DNA from: Janthinobacterium lividum | GTDB taxonomy: Bacteria > Pseudomonadota > Gammaproteobacteria > Steroidobacterales > Steroidobacteraceae | Assembly (NCBI GenBank): GCA_943327025.2 | Contig: CALPVO020000011.1 | Span: forward strand, 1-15,720 | Direction of reading: 5' to 3' | Length of the DNA: 15,720 nt | Shown here: positions 1 to 7,137 of the stretch, piece after piece | Layout: each line of letters opens with the position of its first letter | Position numbering within the stretch: the first letter of the stretch is position 1 | Program-made: the position numbers and the translations under genes | The notes under the pieces: generated by a model | Seen by the model: only the letters and a program-made list of their open reading frames with translations | Databases searched by the model: none | Told to the model about the DNA's origin: nothing

Positions 1-746
1 ACGAGAAGTATGAGGTATCGCTAGGGGCTCCGGTGGCAGTGGTCGCGGCGGCCTCAGTACCAGTACCGGCTCCGCTTGCTCAGGCGGCCAGCACCCCGTC
101 GGCCGAGGAAGATTTGAACCAAGCGAGCAGCGAGGCCATCAGCATCAAGGTCGACTTGAAGCGCTGCATCCATTCCCGTAATTGCGTCTTGAGTGCTCCG
201 CGGGTGTTTGCAACGAACGTAGGGGGTAAATGGCTGCACCCGGAGGCTTCCTCCGTCGAGCATCTGGTGCACGTCGCTCAAAGCTGTCCGTCGGGTGCCA
301 TCACGTATACCCGTCACGACGGCAGCCCCCAGGAGAGTGCTCCGGAGGTCAATGTCATTCGTCTGCGGGAAAGCGGGCCGTATGTGGTGCACGCGGATCT
401 CGACCTCAGCAATCACCCTAAGTTGTTCCGTGCCACGCTCTGTCGCTGCGGCAAATCCAAGAACAAGCCCTTTTGCGATGGTACGCACGAAACGGTCGGG
501 TTTGCCGCCACTGGGGAGCGAGCCCTCATTGAGGCTACCCCGTTGGCGGAGTGCGGTGGCACCTTGTCGGTGGATCCCACCAAAGATGGGCCGTTCGCCG
601 TTACGGGTAATGTCGAAATCGTTGGCGGTTCGGGGCAAACCATCAAGCGTACGGCTAAGGCTTTCCTGTGCCGTTGTGGTGGCTCAGCGAACAAACCGTT
701 TTGCGATGGAACGCACGCGAAGATAGGTTTTCGCAGCGATAACTAA
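1..746 (+). CDS. CDGSH/4Fe-4S multidomain iron-sulfur protein (5' partial)
   Basis: Iron-sulfur protein, probably in electron transfer or cluster handling. The frame is open from base 3, so the true start lies left of the window. A GTG at 33 could serve as a start but has no good ribosome site and falls in an Ala/Pro-rich linker-like stretch. Numbering from that GTG: residues 38-95 resemble the divergent single-cluster 4Fe-4S domain (Fer4_19), with Cys45, Cys51 and Cys85 (SCPSGAI). Two CDGSH domains follow, CRCGKSKNKPFCDGTH (Cys137, Cys139, Cys148, His152) and CRCGGSANKPFCDGTH (Cys213, Cys215, Cys224, His228). Each has the full three-Cys, one-His set that binds a 2Fe-2S cluster in this family. 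The stop is TAA at 744-746. Downstream genes are on the other strand, so this is the end of its transcription unit. The domains are secure; the physiological role and any upstream domain are unknown. Confidence 0.85.
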   Translation, partial: EKYEVSLGAPVAVVAAASVPVPAPLAQAASTPSAEEDLNQASSEAISIKVDLKRCIHSRNCVLSAPRVFATNVGGKWLHPEASSVEHLVHVAQSCPSGAITYTRHDGSPQESAPEVNVIRLRESGPYVVHADLDLSNHPKLFRATLCRCGKSKNKPFCDGTHETVGFAATGERALIEATPLAECGGTLSVDPTKDGPFAVTGNVEIVGGSGQTIKRTAKAFLCRCGGSANKPFCDGTHAKIGFRSDN

Positions 747-766
747 AGGCGCTGACTTGGCAGGCT

Positions 767-796
767 CGACCGCCGTACCATTCTGTCCGGCGGTCG
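767..796. terminator. GC-rich hairpin between convergent genes
   Basis: CGACCGCCG (767-775) and CGGCGGTCG (788-796) form a perfect 9-bp stem with a 12-base loop. It lies between the iron-sulfur gene, 21 bases after its stop, and the oppositely oriented tRNA. This is the right place for a shared transcription terminator. No T-tract follows on either strand, so it is not a classical intrinsic terminator. Function is inferred from position and structure. Confidence 0.4.
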
Positions 797-833
797 TCGA
801 CAGAGTTGCACGTAAGCCTTGGATCTTCATGGA

Positions 834-918
834 TGGTGCCCGGGGCGGGACTCGAACCCGCAAGAGTTTCCTCGGCGGATTTTAAGTCCGCTGCGTCTAC
901 CGGTTTCGCCACCCGGGC
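834..918 (-). tRNA. tRNA-Leu (anticodon UAA)
   Basis: Read on the minus strand, the molecule begins GCCCGGG and ends CCCGGGC-A-CCA, giving a perfect 7-bp acceptor stem with discriminator A and an encoded CCA (834-836). The anticodon arm is GCGGA-CTTAAAA-TCCGC, so the anticodon is UAA, reading UUA and UUG leucine codons. The T arm is GCGGG-TTCGAGT-CCCGC. The extended variable arm and the 85-base length fit a class II leucine tRNA. It stands alone between the iron-sulfur gene and the regulator gene. Confidence 0.97.
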
Positions 919-931
919 GGGTAGGGCGCCT

Positions 932-961
932 ATGCTAACAGCCCCGCTGCAACACTGACCA
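932..961 (-). promoter_or_regulatory. Probable sigma70-type promoter of tRNA-Leu
   Basis: On the minus strand, TGGTCA (961-956) and TAGCAT (937-932) are separated by 18 bases. The -10 element is preceded by TGT, as in extended -10 promoters. Start of transcription would fall near 925, about 7 bases before the mature tRNA 5' end, after a GC-rich discriminator typical of stable RNA promoters. Both hexamers are only about 4/6 matches. It lies just past the regulator gene's stop codon. Confidence 0.4.
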
Positions 962-971
962 CGAGGGCATC

Positions 972-1709
972 CTATCGACTGGAACTCCGCCAAGCCACGC
1001 GTTGGTCCAGCGAGATGTTGGCCAGTTCGTAACCGCGCCGGAAGTCGCGCAGATAGCGGGACATCCAGGTGCGCGCCGCTTCGGTGTCGCGTGCGGTCAA
1101 GGCTTCGAGAATGCGTCGCTGTGCCGTGGTGATGCGCGTGCGCGCTTGGGGGACGCCCGCCACCATCTGGGCCAGTGTTGGCTCCATCAACTTCAGCAAG
1201 GGCTCTAGTGTCAGCATCAGCACGCGGTTGCCGCTGGTGCGCGTCACTGCGCGGAAAAACGCCAGCATGTGGACCAAGGCGCGGGTGGTGTCTGCGCTGT
1301 CCTCGGTGAAGCGTTGGTAGGCGGCCTCGATGGCAGCGAGGTCGGCAGCCGTACGGCGGCGGGCGCCGTTGGCAGCCGCTGCCGGGGCGACCAAGTGCAG
1401 GGATTCCCAGACTTCGAGCACCGTCACGTCTTCCAGGGACAAGGCGCGCCCCACGGTGTCCGCAATACGCGCCGCTCCCGGGCGGGTAACGACGAGCCGC
1501 TTGGTACCACGCCGACGCGTAACGAGCCCAGCGCTCTCGAGCTCGCGGAGGGCCTCTCGTACCGTCGAGCGGTGAACACCGAACTGCGTCGACAACTCAG
1601 CTTCGGTCGGGAGGGGTTCCCCGTCGCGGAGCGTGCGCTCGAGGATTCGCGTCTCTATAGCCAGCGACAGTTTGCGGTAGGTGGGTTCGACGCGAAGCGG
1701 TGGGAACAT
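972..1709 (-). CDS. GntR/FadR-family (FCD domain) transcriptional regulator
   Basis: DNA-binding transcription factor of the GntR superfamily, FadR/FCD branch, 245 residues. The N-terminal winged helix-turn-helix covers about residues 10-75 and contains LPTEAELSTQFGVHRSTVRE, with the conserved PSE-like start (PTE) and the recognition helix VHRSTVREALRELE. The C-terminal half (about 95-230) is all-helical with the spacing of an FCD ligand-binding domain (VTVLEVWESLHLVAPAAAA, then LVHMLAFFRAVTRTSGN). Ligands in this family are usually small organic acids; the one here is unknown. The ATG at 1709 is preferred because the family starts shortly before the YRKLSLAIETRILE helix. The frame stays open to 1838, but that extension would run through two palindromes. 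No strong ribosome site precedes 1709. The gene diverges from the ccm operon. A FadR-type operator lies 37 bases upstream of the start, suggesting autoregulation. Confidence 0.9.
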   Translation of the reverse strand: MFPPLRVEPTYRKLSLAIETRILERTLRDGEPLPTEAELSTQFGVHRSTVREALRELESAGLVTRRRGTKRLVVTRPGAARIADTVGRALSLEDVTVLEVWESLHLVAPAAAANGARRRTAADLAAIEAAYQRFTEDSADTTRALVHMLAFFRAVTRTSGNRVLMLTLEPLLKLMEPTLAQMVAGVPQARTRITTAQRRILEALTARDTEAARTWMSRYLRDFRRGYELANISLDQRVAWRSSSR

Positions 1710-1745
1710 GGGCGACTCACGGAACGAAGGGACAGCCAAGCCGCT

Positions 1746-1758
1746 ATCGTCCGACAAT
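1746..1758. promoter_or_regulatory. Candidate FadR/FCD-type operator
   Basis: ATCGTCCGACAAT is a 13-base palindrome with five of six pairs matching. It contains TCGTCCGACAA, an exact fit to TNGTNNNACNA, the core shared by binding sites of FadR-like GntR regulators. It sits 37 bases upstream of the regulator's ATG and about 130 bases upstream of ccmA. The likely occupant is the adjacent FCD regulator. This is inference from motif and position. Confidence 0.55.
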
Positions 1759-1760
1759 CC

Positions 1761-1789
1761 GCCTGAACTATGCAAGAGGCTGTTCAGGC
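1761..1789. repeat. Perfect 8-bp inverted repeat in the divergent gap
   Basis: GCCTGAAC (1761-1768) and GTTCAGGC (1782-1789) are exact inverted copies flanking 13 bases, with a further near match outside (9 of 10). It begins two bases after the FadR-type operator. It could be a second protein-binding palindrome or a hairpin in the leader of either divergent transcript. No T-tract follows. Confidence 0.6.
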
Positions 1790-1851
1790 CGCTGACCCGT
1801 CGAGAGCGGCGTTGCGGGGCTCGCGGGCAGGTTTCCACTGCGGGCGCGTTG

Positions 1852-1857
1852 TATCAT
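1852..1857 (+). promoter_or_regulatory. Possible -10 element of the ccm operon promoter
   Basis: TATCAT matches the -10 consensus at five of six positions. It would give a start near 1864, about 26 bases ahead of the ccmA GTG. No convincing -35 hexamer is present 16-18 bases upstream (caggtt, aggttt or ggtttc), so an activator or another sigma factor may be needed, or the call may be wrong. The rest of 1710-1889 holds the two palindromes and no gene that I can support. Confidence 0.25.
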
Positions 1858-1889
1858 CCAAGGCTGTTTCGGCAACCTTTCGGCCCCCA

Positions 1890-2516
1890 GTGACCGCACC
1901 CACCCAAACGGGTCTGCAAGTCCAAGGCGTCCATTTGTGGCGCGGCGAACGCCACGTGCTACGCGGGGTCCATTTGGATGCCCCGCTGGGCACCTTTTGG
2001 CATGTGCGTGGACCCAACGGCGCTGGCAAGACCAGCTTGCTGCGGGTCGTTGCTGGTTTTCTCTGGCCCGAAGACGGCAAGGTGGTCTGGAACGGGCAGG
2101 AAACGCGCCATCTCGGGGACGAATTCGGCGCCCAGATGGCTTGCCTGGGGCATGAACCCGCTCTAAAGGCGGACCTGAGCGCGCGCGAAAACATCCGCTA
2201 TTTGGTTGGCCTGCGGCGCGCAGTGGCCGACGCCGAGATGGATGCCGCATTTGTCCGCTTGGGGATTGCCGACCACGCCGACCGCCCGACGCGAATGCTG
2301 TCGGCTGGCCAAAAGCGGCGCGCCGCCATGGTTCGCGTGTTGTTGAGTAACGCTTCTTTGTGGTTGCTGGACGAGCCGTTCACGAATCTCGATGTGGCCG
2401 GCGTTGAACTTTTTGCCGGTTTGCTGGCCGAACATGCAGCGGGTGGTGGAGTGGTGCTCGCTACCACCCATCAACCCATTCCGGCGCTGGGCGTGCGCAC
2501 CTTGGAACTGGCATGA
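1890..2516 (+). CDS. ccmA: Cytochrome c maturation ABC ATPase CcmA
   Basis: Cytoplasmic ATPase of the CcmABCD complex. ATP hydrolysis releases the haem-loaded chaperone CcmE from CcmC for delivery to CcmF. From the GTG at 1890 the protein has 208 residues, the usual CcmA length. Walker A is GPNGAGKTS (41-49), the signature is LSAGQKRR (137-144), Walker B is LWLLDEP (157-163) and the switch histidine is His194 (TTHQP). The frame is open back to an ATG at 1770, but those 40 residues have no ABC character and cover the control region, so the GTG is preferred. No strong ribosome site precedes it. It is first in the long plus-strand operon and overlaps ccmB by four bases (ATGA). Confidence 0.93.
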   Translation: MTAPTQTGLQVQGVHLWRGERHVLRGVHLDAPLGTFWHVRGPNGAGKTSLLRVVAGFLWPEDGKVVWNGQETRHLGDEFGAQMACLGHEPALKADLSARENIRYLVGLRRAVADAEMDAAFVRLGIADHADRPTRMLSAGQKRRAAMVRVLLSNASLWLLDEPFTNLDVAGVELFAGLLAEHAAGGGVVLATTHQPIPALGVRTLELA

Positions 2517-3214
2517 ACTCGGGGGAGGGAACGGTGCCGACGGGCATGCTGGCCGCTGCCGCGGCTACATTTCGGCGTGATGTGGTGCTGGCATTTCGTC
2601 GTCCGGGCCAGATGCTCCAGCCCGTCGTGTTCTTTCTCATCGTCACTACGTTGTTCCCGCTAAGTCTCAGTCCGCAGTTGTCGCAGCTCAGGGACATCTC
2701 GCCAGGCATTCTGTGGGTGGGTGCGCTGTTATCCTCGTTGCTGGCTTTGGAAAGTCTGTTTCGGGCGGACCTCGAAGACGGCACGCTGGAGCAGTGGGTC
2801 ATCTCGGGGCAGCCGTTGGCGGTGCAGGTGCTCGCGCGCATTCTGGCCCACTGGACGGTGTCCGGGTTGCCGCTCGTGGCGGCGGCGCCGCTGGTGGGTG
2901 CCTCGCTGGCGGTGCCAGCCGCTGCTTTTGGTACCACCATGTTGCTGCTCGGTCTCGGCACGTTGTGTCTTAGTGGGTTAGGGGCAGCAGGAGCGGCCCT
3001 GACGCTAGGGAGTAGGCGCGCCAGCGTACTGTTGTCGCTGCTGGTGCTGCCATTGGCCATGCCCATCCTCATTTTCGGGGCGCGCGGTGTTGATCTCGCC
3101 ATTTTGGGTGAACCGACCCGCGGGCCGGTGTTGTTGCTTTCGGCTTTGACTATCTTGACGCTGAGCCTCACGCCTTGGGCTGCTGCCTCCGCCGTGCGTA
3201 TCAGTTTGGAGTGA
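2513..3214 (+). CDS. ccmB: Haem exporter/maturation complex membrane subunit CcmB
   Basis: Inner-membrane subunit of the CcmABCD complex and membrane partner of the CcmA ATPase. Its 233 residues carry about six hydrophobic helices. The family segment PVVFFLIVTTLFPLSL is followed by GILWVGALLSSLLALESLFR and DLEDGTLEQW, the conserved loop of CcmB; the protein ends in SAVRISLE as in E. coli CcmB. The ATG at 2513 overlaps the ccmA stop. A GTG at 2534 (226 residues) is a serious alternative because GGAGGG at 2524-2529 stands four bases before it. The stop at 3212-3214 is two bases before the ccmC GTG, implying translational coupling. Confidence 0.93.
   Translation: MNSGEGTVPTGMLAAAAATFRRDVVLAFRRPGQMLQPVVFFLIVTTLFPLSLSPQLSQLRDISPGILWVGALLSSLLALESLFRADLEDGTLEQWVISGQPLAVQVLARILAHWTVSGLPLVAAAPLVGASLAVPAAAFGTTMLLLGLGTLCLSGLGAAGAALTLGSRRASVLLSLLVLPLAMPILIFGARGVDLAILGEPTRGPVLLLSALTILTLSLTPWAAASAVRISLE
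3208..3211 (+). promoter_or_regulatory. Ribosome site fixing the ccmC start
   Basis: GGAG inside the last codons of ccmB stands five bases before the GTG at 3217. For the competing GTG at 3211 the site would overlap the codon itself, so 3217 is favoured. Confidence 0.6.
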
Positions 3215-3216
3215 AT

Positions 3217-3963
3217 GTGGCTACCTGGACCTGGTTCCATAAGCTCGGCTCGCCGCCCCATGTCTACCGCATTGCTGGGCGCTTCGCTCCGTGGTTCGGC
3301 TGGGGCGCCCTGCTGTGCATCGTCTACGGTCTGTTTGGCGGCCTCGTGTTGGCGCCGCCGGACTACCAACAGAAAGACGCGTTCCGCATCATCTACGTGC
3401 ATGCGCCGGCCGCGTGGCTATCGCTTAGCTGTTACACCGCCATGGCTGTCGCCGCGTTCGTCGGGTTGGTCTGGCGAATGAAAATTGCGCACGCCGCGGC
3501 AGCGGCCATTGCGCCGGTAGGTGCCTCGTTTGCCTTCGTTTGCCTCGCCACCGGTTCGCTGTGGGGACGGCCCATGTGGGGCACTTGGTGGGAATGGGAT
3601 GCGCGTCTGACGTCGCAACTCATCCTACTGTTTCTTTACCTGGGCTACATGGCCCTGCGCAGTGCGCACGACGACCTGCAGCGCGCAGATCGCTCAAGCG
3701 CAGTTCTGGCCATCGTTGGCGTCGTGAACGTGCCCATCATTCACTACTCGGTGTACTGGTGGAATTCTTTGCATCAGGGCGCGACGGTGATGAAAGCCGA
3801 CCGGCCCTCCATGCCCGCCGAAATGCTGGTGCCATTGCTGATCATGTTCCTCGGGTTCACGCTGTTCCAGCTGTGGGTGCTGTGTACGCGCCTGCGTGCC
3901 GAGATACTTGACCGCGAGCGCAACGCGCGTTGGTTGCAGGAACAGATTCGGGAAGGTGCGTGA
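3217..3963 (+). CDS. ccmC: Haem-handling membrane protein CcmC
   Basis: CcmC presents haem in the outer leaflet and drives its covalent attachment to the chaperone CcmE. Starting at GTG 3217 the protein has 248 residues and six membrane helices. The periplasmic WWD domain is visible at 116-130 (WGRPMWGTWWEWDAR). The two haem-ligand histidines are His62 (IIYVHAPAAW) and His186 (WWNSLHQG), close to the E. coli positions 60 and 184. Longer starts at 3175 or 3211 add residues absent from the family. Its TGA shares one base with the ccmD ATG. Sequence match to E. coli CcmC is strong throughout, including VVNVPIIHYSV. Confidence 0.96.
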   Translation: MATWTWFHKLGSPPHVYRIAGRFAPWFGWGALLCIVYGLFGGLVLAPPDYQQKDAFRIIYVHAPAAWLSLSCYTAMAVAAFVGLVWRMKIAHAAAAAIAPVGASFAFVCLATGSLWGRPMWGTWWEWDARLTSQLILLFLYLGYMALRSAHDDLQRADRSSAVLAIVGVVNVPIIHYSVYWWNSLHQGATVMKADRPSMPAEMLVPLLIMFLGFTLFQLWVLCTRLRAEILDRERNARWLQEQIREGA

Positions 3964-4148
3964 TGAACCAGTGGGCGTCGTTTGGTGAGTGGCTGGCGAT
4001 GGGTGGGTATGCCGCCTATGTCTGGCCGAGCATTGGTTTGGCTATCGGCACCTTGCTACTGAATATGGTGATGGCGCGCCGCCGGCACGCCCAAGCCCTG
4101 CAGCGCGCCTTGCGCCGCTTGAAAATCGACGGAAACGGAGAGGCATGA
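3963..4148 (+). CDS. ccmD: Haem exporter accessory protein CcmD
   Basis: Very small single-helix membrane protein that stabilises CcmABC with holo-CcmE and helps release CcmE. It has 61 residues. It opens MNQWASFGEWLAMGGYAAYV, with the G-G-Y-x-x-Y-V-W motif of CcmD at the edge of a helix (about 17-37), and a basic tail (ARRRHAQALQRALRRLK) follows. The ATG at 3963 overlaps the ccmC stop (TGATG), and GGAAGG at 3951-3956 is a good ribosome site. Its stop overlaps the ccmE start. Confidence 0.9.
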   Translation: MNQWASFGEWLAMGGYAAYVWPSIGLAIGTLLLNMVMARRRHAQALQRALRRLKIDGNGEA

Positions 4149-4618
4149 TGGCAATGACCCCGCGCCGCAAGCGGCTAGTGCTGTTCGGCTCAGTGTTGCT
4201 CGGTGTAGCCATCGCGGCAGGTATCGCCACCTTGGCGTTCCGCGACAATCTGCAGTACTTCTATAACCCCTCTGAAGTGGCTGCGGGCAAGGTCCCTGCT
4301 GGGAAGCGGTTCCGAGTCGGTGGCATGGTGCCGAAGGGCAGCATTCACCGCGAAACCGGTAGCCTCACCGTCAACTTCGAAGTTACTGACTTCGCACACA
4401 CGGTGAAAATCAGTTATTCCGGCGTGTTGCCGGACTTGTTCCGAGAAGGGCAGGGCATCATTGCCCACGGCAAACTCGACAACCAAGGCGTGTTCGTGGC
4501 GGATGAAGTTTTGGCCAAACACGACGAAAAATACATGCCGCCGGAAGTGCGAGATTCTCTCAAAAAGACCCACACGCCCGACGCGCCAGCGCCCGCGGCA
4601 GGAGCTAACCAGTCATGA
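4145..4618 (+). CDS. ccmE: Periplasmic haem chaperone CcmE
   Basis: CcmE binds haem covalently through a histidine and carries it from CcmC to CcmF. The protein has 157 residues: a basic N-terminus (TPRRKRL), one membrane anchor at about 11-31, and a periplasmic beta-barrel. RFRVGGMVPKGSIHR (55-69) is the family signature. LAKHDEKYMPPEV contains the haem-attaching His126 and the axial-ligand Tyr130, the HXXXY type. The Pro/Ala-rich tail after 140 is typical. ATG 4145 overlaps the ccmD stop (ATGA) with GGAG eight bases upstream at its start; ATG 4148 and 4154 are alternative starts. Its own stop overlaps ccmF. Confidence 0.96.
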   Translation: MMAMTPRRKRLVLFGSVLLGVAIAAGIATLAFRDNLQYFYNPSEVAAGKVPAGKRFRVGGMVPKGSIHRETGSLTVNFEVTDFAHTVKISYSGVLPDLFREGQGIIAHGKLDNQGVFVADEVLAKHDEKYMPPEVRDSLKKTHTPDAPAPAAGANQS

Positions 4619-6567
4619 CACCAGAGCTTGGTCATTTTGCATTGGCTTTGGCTCTGGCGCTCGCCATGGCACAGACTTTCTTTGGGCTGATGGGTGGATG
4701 GAAGCGTCAAGAGCGTTGGATGGAAGCGGCCCATTCCGCCGTGATGGGGCAAACAGTGTTTGTCGCCATAGCCATCTCGCTGCTTAGCCACGCCTTCATG
4801 ACGAATGACTTTTCGGTCGCCTACGTCGCCAACAATTCGAATTCCGCACTACCTGCGCTTTTCAAGTTCTCCGCCCTTTGGGGCGCGCATGAAGGGTCTC
4901 TGGTGTTGTGGATCTTCATCCTGTCACTGTGGTCAGTGGCCGTGTCGCTGTTCTCGAAAAGCCTTCCTGAAACCTTTCGTGCACGAGTACTCGGCATCCT
5001 GGGATTGGTGAGCGTCGGCTTTTTGGCGTTTACGTTAGGTACCTCCAATCCCTTCCTGCGGCTCATTCCCGCAGCAGCCGATGGCGCTGACCTGAACCCG
5101 TTGCTGCAGGACTTTGCACTCGCTGTCCATCCCCCGATGCTCTACACCGGCTACGTGGGTACGGCGGTAGCCTTCGCCTTTGCCTGCGCGGCCATGTTCG
5201 AAGGTCGGTTGGACGCCACTTGGGCACGCTGGACGCGTCCTTGGACGACGGTGGCTTGGCTGTTCCTAACGGTGGGCATCGCCTTGGGCAGTTGGTGGGC
5301 CTATTACGAGCTAGGCTGGGGCGGCTGGTGGTTCTGGGACCCGGTCGAAAATGCCTCGTTCATGCCATGGCTCGTGTGCACCGCGCTAATCCACTCGCTG
5401 GCCGTGACAGAAAAGCGTGGCTTGTTCAAAAGTTGGACTTTGCTGCTGGCTATCTTTGCGTTCTCGCTCAGCCTGCTGGGTACGTTCCTCGTGCGTTCCG
5501 GCGTGCTGGTGTCGGTGCATTCCTTCGCCTCCGACCCATCGCGTGGCATTTTTATTCTGGCTTTGCTGACGATCTTCATTATTGGGTCGCTGGTGCTGTT
5601 CGCGTGGCGAGCGCCTCTACTGCAGTCGACAGCGGGCTTCGGCTTGTTTTCGCGAGAGGCTTTTCTACTGCTGAACAACGTGTTGCTGGTGGTGTCTGCA
5701 GCACTCATCCTGCTCGGCACCCTGTGGCCGCTGTTCATGGATGCCTTCTCGCTGGGCAAGATCAGTGTGGGGCCGCCTTATTTCAATGCCGTGTTCCTGG
5801 TGCCGGGTCTGCCACTGGTGGTCGCCATCGGCATTGGCATGCACGCCACTTGGAAACATTCGCGACTGGCGCCTAAGCCGGTGGTGTTCGGCGCTATCGC
5901 GGCGGTTGCTGCTGTGCTCGCCTTGGGCTTCATGGTTTGGCTGTCCCACTACACCGTGCTGGCCGCCATCGGCTTCATGGCCGGTGTGTTTGTCATTGGC
6001 GCTTCGCTTTATGAGCCGTGGCAGCGGTGGCGCGGCGGCCATTCGCTGCCGGCCGCCGTGCTGGGTATGACCATCGCGCATATCGGTGTTGGCATGTTCA
6101 CCATTGGCGTCACAGGGGTGGAGTCCTCCAAGATTGAGCGTGACATTGCGTTGGGGGTTGGGGATTCCGCCGAGGTGGCCGGCTATGTGTTCAAGCTGGA
6201 AAGCCTGAAGCCGGTTCAAGGGCCGAATTACAACGCGACGGAAGGCGAGGTTACGGTGCGTCATGACGGTGACTTGGTGGCTACCCTGCACCCGCAGAAG
6301 CGTAACTACTGGGTGCGGACCATGCCGATGACCGAAGCGGGTATTTCGGTGGGGCCGGGCCGCGACCTGTTCGCCGCGCTCGGCGAAGACTTGGGTGGCG
6401 GCCGCTGGTCGGTACGCGTGCAGTACAAGCCGCTCATTCGCTATATCTGGCTGGGTGCGCTGGTCATGGCACTGGGTGGCTTGTTGGCCACGGCGGACCG
6501 GCGCTATCGCCGGAAGCGTCCAGACGAAGTGGCCGTGGCAAGCAACTCCGCCCACGCGGAGGGCTAA
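4615..6567 (+). CDS. ccmF: Cytochrome c haem lyase subunit CcmF
   Basis: Large inner-membrane protein that takes haem from CcmE and, with CcmH and CcmI, ligates it to CXXCH of apocytochromes. It has 650 residues and about 15 hydrophobic helices, the full family length. The WWD domain is at 235-246 (WGGWWFWDPVEN). Four functional histidines match the E. coli set: His172 (VHPPMLYTGY) and His302 (SVHSF) as periplasmic haem ligands, and His260 and His489 (IAHIGVG) as transmembrane haem b ligands. The soluble C-terminal periplasmic part (about 503-610) precedes the last helix. The ATG overlaps the ccmE stop; AGGAG at 4600-4604 may serve it. Three bases separate it from ccmG. Confidence 0.97.
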   Translation: MTPELGHFALALALALAMAQTFFGLMGGWKRQERWMEAAHSAVMGQTVFVAIAISLLSHAFMTNDFSVAYVANNSNSALPALFKFSALWGAHEGSLVLWIFILSLWSVAVSLFSKSLPETFRARVLGILGLVSVGFLAFTLGTSNPFLRLIPAAADGADLNPLLQDFALAVHPPMLYTGYVGTAVAFAFACAAMFEGRLDATWARWTRPWTTVAWLFLTVGIALGSWWAYYELGWGGWWFWDPVENASFMPWLVCTALIHSLAVTEKRGLFKSWTLLLAIFAFSLSLLGTFLVRSGVLVSVHSFASDPSRGIFILALLTIFIIGSLVLFAWRAPLLQSTAGFGLFSREAFLLLNNVLLVVSAALILLGTLWPLFMDAFSLGKISVGPPYFNAVFLVPGLPLVVAIGIGMHATWKHSRLAPKPVVFGAIAAVAAVLALGFMVWLSHYTVLAAIGFMAGVFVIGASLYEPWQRWRGGHSLPAAVLGMTIAHIGVGMFTIGVTGVESSKIERDIALGVGDSAEVAGYVFKLESLKPVQGPNYNATEGEVTVRHDGDLVATLHPQKRNYWVRTMPMTEAGISVGPGRDLFAALGEDLGGGRWSVRVQYKPLIRYIWLGALVMALGGLLATADRRYRRKRPDEVAVASNSAHAEG

Positions 6568-6570
6568 GGC

Positions 6571-7137
6571 ATGAATGGCAAATTGCTTAACCGTTACCTG
6601 TGGCCAGCGGTTGCGGTGTTGGCGCTGTTCGGCGTGTTCATGTTCGCGCTGGCCCGCATTGGCAGTGGCGATTTGGTCGTCAGCGAGATTCCCTCGCCAC
6701 TCATCGGCAAGCCCGCGCCAAGTATCGACCTGCCCACCATCGCTGGTAATGAAGCGCGGTTTACTTCTGCCTCCATGCTCGGCAAACCGTGGTTGCTGAA
6801 TGTGTGGGGCACTTGGTGTCCCGCCTGCCGCGATGAACATCCAGCCCTGATGGAAATGGCGCCCATCATAGGGGTGCCCATTGTCGGATTGGACTGGAAA
6901 GATGATGCGGGGGATGCCCGCAACTGGCTAGCCAGCTTGGGCAACCCTTATCATGCGGTGCCATTTGACCCCGTCGGTCGAACTGCCATCGATTTCGGCG
7001 TTTATGGGGCCCCTGAGACTTTCCTGATTGGTGGGGACGGTACGGTACTAGCGAAGCACATTGGCCCGCTGACGATGGAGGTTTGGGAGACCAAGCTGAG
7101 GCCGAAGTTGCTTGCTGCCAATGGAGAACAGCCATGA
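6571..7137 (+). CDS. ccmG: Periplasmic thiol:disulfide oxidoreductase CcmG/DsbE
   Basis: Membrane-tethered thioredoxin-fold protein that reduces the haem-binding cysteines of apocytochrome c, or CcmH, before ligation. It has 188 residues with an uncleaved anchor at about 10-30. The fold follows from GKPAPSIDLP onward. The active site is WCPAC (82-86, redox Cys83 and Cys86) followed by RDEHP, with the acidic residue characteristic of CcmG. The cis-proline loop GVYGAPETF (Pro148) is the family fingerprint. GGAGGG at 6558-6563 is a strong ribosome site seven bases before the ATG. Its stop overlaps the ccmH start. Confidence 0.95.
   Translation: MNGKLLNRYLWPAVAVLALFGVFMFALARIGSGDLVVSEIPSPLIGKPAPSIDLPTIAGNEARFTSASMLGKPWLLNVWGTWCPACRDEHPALMEMAPIIGVPIVGLDWKDDAGDARNWLASLGNPYHAVPFDPVGRTAIDFGVYGAPETFLIGGDGTVLAKHIGPLTMEVWETKLRPKLLAANGEQP

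Noticed and set aside
655..993. 112-codon minus-strand frame across the tRNA-Leu
   Set aside because: It reads straight through the complete tRNA gene and into the ends of both neighbouring genes; translated tRNA-Leu sequence commonly produces such spurious frames.
1709..1838. Extended N-terminus of the GntR regulator from 1838
   Set aside because: The added 43 residues have no family similarity and would cover the operator and the inverted repeat; the ATG at 1709 gives the usual length.
1770..1889. Extended N-terminus of CcmA from the ATG at 1770
   Set aside because: The extra 40 residues lack ABC features and overlap the divergent control region; the GTG at 1890 gives a normal-length CcmA.
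2461..3402. 313-codon minus-strand frame antisense to ccmB and the start of ccmC
   Set aside because: Its composition is low-information (Ala, Ser, Asn, Pro, Arg), it has no recognisable motif, and the plus strand encodes clear CcmB.
5665..6840. 391-codon minus-strand frame antisense to ccmF and ccmG
   Set aside because: It lies opposite highly conserved ccm coding sequence and is rich in His, Gln and Arg with no domain or membrane pattern, as expected for a shadow frame in GC-rich DNA.
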